Shown: positions 61,933-64,000 of the stretch, one piece after another
Numbering within the stretch: position 1 is the stretch's first letter
Layout: each line of letters opens with the position of its first letter
Assembly: GCA_965215535.1 (NCBI GenBank)
Contig: OZ244063.1
Location: forward strand, 2,790,001 to 2,854,000
DNA: 64,000 nucleotides
Direction: 5' to 3'
Origin: Bin94 sp965215535
Lineage (GTDB): Bacteria; Gemmatimonadota; Gemmatimonadetes; Longimicrobiales; Gaopeijiaceae
Made by a program: the position numbers and the translations under genes
The notes under the pieces: generated by a model
Told to the model about the DNA's origin: nothing
What the model saw: only the letters and a program-made list of their open reading frames with translations
Database searches by the model: none

Positions 61933-62211
61933 TCAGTGGTAGTCGATCAGATCGACATCGCAGACATCTCCGTCTTCGAACCGGAAGACAATTCGCCAGT
62001 TCGCGGAGATCGCGATACTCCAGAAATCCTTCAGATCGCCTTTCAGCGGATGAAGTCTGTATCCGGGCAAGTCGATATCGGCTGGTCTGACGGCATCGTC
62101 GAGGTCGGCCAGCGCCATGGCGAGACGACGGACCTGGTCGGCGCGCACCCGACTCCGATCCCCGCGCTCGTACAGATGCTTCAGACCCCGGTGGCGAAAG
62201 CTACGGATCAT
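61933..62211 (-). CDS. higB: HigB toxin (RelE superfamily)
   Basis: 92 residues. IRSFRHRGLKHLYERGDRS, LHPLKGDLKDFWSIAISANWRIVFRFEDGDVCDVDLIDYH is the HigB/RelE fold with the conserved WRI.F.F and the basic catalytic region. HigB cuts mRNA on the ribosome. Encoded just upstream of higA within the tRNA-Ile mini-island. Confidence 0.9.
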   Translation of the reverse strand: MIRSFRHRGLKHLYERGDRSRVRADQVRRLAMALADLDDAVRPADIDLPGYRLHPLKGDLKDFWSIAISANWRIVFRFEDGDVCDVDLIDYH

Positions 62212-62343
62212 GAAGGAGTGTGCCCTGTATCGGTACGGATGTCAAGCAAGGTCCTGTCATTCCGGGGAAATTGCCGCTTGTGTGGGCGTTCTCGAGGATG
62301 GGGACGTGACTTCTTGCCGGATTATGAGCCGGTGTTGGGTGGA

Positions 62344-62393
62344 CTGATAAGCGTGAGGTCGGTGGTTCAAGTCCACCTAGGCCCATAAAGGAT
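62344..62393. repeat. Direct repeat, tRNA-Ile 3' end copy 2 (attR-like)
   Basis: Second copy of the tRNA-Ile 3' half (one mismatch, C to T at 62378, in the base before the acceptor stem). It lacks the 5' half of the tRNA and cannot be functional. Confidence 0.85.
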
Positions 62394-62610
62394 CTCATCG
62401 CTGACGCGTTGCGCGTCGCGCTTGTCGATCATGTGTGCGCATCAAGTTCGCTTGTCGCTCACTTATAACCAAAATATGATTGACAACGGAACCGTAGTCG
62501 CCCTGCTCACCTGTGAGTGGCAAGTGCGAATTGGCCCAAACGCCCGTTCTCTTGGGAACGGTTGGGGAGGTCGAATCGCTCGGCTCGGCCGAGGACCGAT
62601 ACCCCGGGGA

Positions 62611-63762
62611 TCAGAACACCTTCCGTCCCTCGGCCAGATTGAGCAGATCGGGGAACACCCACAGCGCAGCTCTCCGTCCGGCTGGCGGGACGAGCTCTTT
62701 GAGGACGCCGTTCATCCGCAACACCGCGAGAAACCGACGCGCCGTAGGCCCCGGGATCTCGGCGCTCCGTGCGAAGGCGGTGCTGGAAAAGACGGGTCGC
62801 CTGAACAACCAGTCCAGCGCCGACGTTGCGTACCGGGACCGCGTCATCCTGGGGATGCTGGTCTTCAGATCCTCGTAGAGCCCGAGGATGCCTCGTGCCT
62901 TGTCCAGATTCTCCTCCGCCTGGGCGCGCACGGCCTTCATGAAGAAGAGGGCCCATGTCGTCCAGTCCCGGTCACGCGATACAGAAAGGAGCGAATCGTA
63001 GTAGTCGCTTCGATGGGCCTCCAGGAATCCGCTGATGTAGAAGTGCGGTCGCGCGACCATGCCCCACTGCCAGAGCAGAAGAGGGATCAGCATGCGGCCC
63101 ACGCGGCCGTTGCCGTCCAGAAACGGATGCAGCGCCTCGAACTCGGCGTGCAGCACGGCCAACTGGACCAACCTGTCCGGTACGTCTCCGGCGCTCGCGT
63201 TGGCGTACCGTTCCCACCTGCTCATGGCGTTCGGGATCTTGCGGGCGGCGGGTGGCACGAAGCGAGCTTCCTCGATGCCGCGACCCGGGGGACCGATCCA
63301 GTTGGGGACGCGGCGGTACTCCCCCGGCGACTTTCCGGCGCCGCGCACGCTGTCGAGGAGTACCTCGTGGGCCCGGCAGATCACGCGACGCGAGATCGGG
63401 AGCGTCTCCAGCATCCGCTCCGCCTCTTGCATCGCCCGGCGATAGTTCAGGATCTCGTGGATGTCCTCCCGCCGCTCCGGCGACTCGGCGGCGGCCCCAG
63501 CCTCGAACTCGAGGACCTCGGTCATGGAGGCCTGCGTCCCCTCTATGCGCGACGAGAGAACGGCCTCCTGAGTGGACAGCGGTGACAGCAGGACGCCCGA
63601 ATTGGGCATGGCCTGGAGGATGCCGTCGTAGCGGGCCACGGCTGCCGCAGCGGGTCCGACATGGGGTAGGAGAAGCTGCCAGTCGAAGCTGTCCGTACGC
63701 GGCGGAAATGCGCCCGTGTGGTATTGGATTGGGCCCAGTTGCGGGCTTTGCCTGTCGCTCAT
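62611..63762 (-). CDS. Fic family protein (class II, internal inhibitory helix)
   Basis: 383 residues. The catalytic Fic motif HPFLDGNGRVGR (HPFx(D/E)GNGRxxR) is intact, so AMP transfer or a related activity is expected. Upstream lies the inhibitory motif SSRIEG ((S/T)xxxE(G/N)) in LSSRIEGTQASMTEVL, giving self-inhibition in cis. A C-terminal winged-helix-like region (YATSALDWLFRRPVFSSTAFARSAEIPGPTARRFLAVLR) could bind DNA. Start ATG 63762; TTG 63771 is possible. It stands beside the higBA mini-island. Function is post-translational modification of an unknown target. Confidence 0.9.
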   Translation of the reverse strand: MSDRQSPQLGPIQYHTGAFPPRTDSFDWQLLLPHVGPAAAAVARYDGILQAMPNSGVLLSPLSTQEAVLSSRIEGTQASMTEVLEFEAGAAAESPERREDIHEILNYRRAMQEAERMLETLPISRRVICRAHEVLLDSVRGAGKSPGEYRRVPNWIGPPGRGIEEARFVPPAARKIPNAMSRWERYANASAGDVPDRLVQLAVLHAEFEALHPFLDGNGRVGRMLIPLLLWQWGMVARPHFYISGFLEAHRSDYYDSLLSVSRDRDWTTWALFFMKAVRAQAEENLDKARGILGLYEDLKTSIPRMTRSRYATSALDWLFRRPVFSSTAFARSAEIPGPTARRFLAVLRMNGVLKELVPPAGRRAALWVFPDLLNLAEGRKVF

Positions 63763-64000
63763 GAACAACAAGATAGTTTGTCGGTCACTTTAAGAGAAAT
63801 AGTGAAGAACAAGAGAGTTTCGGCCGATCGCACACCAGGAGCTTGCGCTGCAGAACCCCGTATCAGCTCTGCACAGCCGGAATCCCGTCCAGGACCCGCA
63901 CCCTGAAATCCTCAATCAGGAAGAACCCGGACAATTCCCCTGACTGAACCTGGCGTCCCTGCCCGGGCACGAGGTCGGTCGATCAAGCCTCCCCGGCCCA
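63763..64000. other. Gene-free stretch at the window end
   Basis: No clear gene. A minus-strand frame ends at 63863 with FFLIEDFRVRVLDGIPAVQS but is interrupted 40 codons upstream, so it may be the tail of a gene cut by earlier rearrangement. It is too short to call. Confidence 0.35.

Larger units (their letters stand above)
61456..62393. mobile_element. 938-bp mini-island with higBA at tRNA-Ile
   Basis: The segment between the intact tRNA-Ile and a second copy of its 3' half (62344-62393). It holds only the toxin-antitoxin pair and no integrase. It is either a minimal cassette mobilised in trans or the remnant of a larger element reduced by deletion. Confidence 0.65.

Noticed and set aside
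63863..63980. Minus-strand gene tail ending FFLIEDFRVRVLDGIPAVQS
   Set aside because: Too short, interrupted by a stop 40 codons upstream, and cut by the window end.

Overview
The window is high-GC bacterial chromosome, with locally AT-richer stretches that coincide with restriction-modification and other accessory genes. Secreted DUF1592/DUF1552 proteins, an ankyrin protein, a spondin-domain lipoprotein, an M28 glutamate-carboxypeptidase-like peptidase, ThyX, PPK2 and an MlaE/MlaF/MCE lipid transport operon suggest an uncultured Gram-negative lineage, perhaps Gemmatimonadota or a similar marine/symbiont group. This placement is inference; no rRNA gene is present.

Layout. 1-5317: a DUF1592/DUF1588/DUF1585 cytochrome-like protein (cut by the window edge), a Tat-type DUF1552 protein and a secreted ankyrin protein. 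5328-7391: an EcoRI-type adenine methyltransferase (frameshifted at a C6/G6 tract) with a DUF262-HNH nuclease, then a membrane-anchored coiled-coil gene. 8006-11659: M20 peptidase, PPK2 and SixA-like phosphatase. 11842-14249: a second, type II restriction-modification pair. 14246-35635: mostly housekeeping and metabolic genes (VOC, GNAT, M28 peptidase, BipA, ThyX, aldehyde dehydrogenase, radical SAM, Sfp-type transferase, phosphoribosyltransferase, Rho, Mla operon, NUDIX, AI-2E permease, TrxB).

36302-47325 is an integrative mobilizable element of about 11 kb. It splits a second membrane-anchored coiled-coil gene, and the two halves (35954-36301 and 47307-47636, both minus strand) rejoin in frame across a 19-bp direct repeat (attL/attR). 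It carries a tyrosine integrase, an AlpA-like regulator and a ColE1-style mobilization module (mobC, relaxase, and mobB and mobD nested inside the relaxase gene). Its cargo is HicBA, two secreted paralogues, an eukaryotic-like Ser/Thr kinase with a possible thioredoxin-like tail (frameshifted), an intact IS630-family element and IS1182-family remnants.

47802-51749 returns to core-like genes: a pteridine-reductase-like SDR, fumarase C, a 6-pyruvoyl-tetrahydropterin-synthase-like enzyme and a Trm112-like protein. 52129-61288 is a tightly overlapping type I restriction operon, hsdM-hsdS-[DUF4062/HATPase/wHTH gene]-hsdR-[M48-like metallopeptidase gene]. It is followed by tRNA-Ile(GAT). The 3' half of this tRNA is repeated 938 bp downstream, bracketing a higBA-only mini-island. 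A Fic protein closes the window.

The window thus holds three restriction systems, two toxin-antitoxin pairs, a Fic protein and a kinase, at least two of these groups sitting inside recognisable insertion events. The points most worth following up are the element-split coiled-coil gene, the extra genes embedded in the type I operon, and a 32-nt palindromic repeat found as two pairs near 10.8 kb and 26.3 kb.
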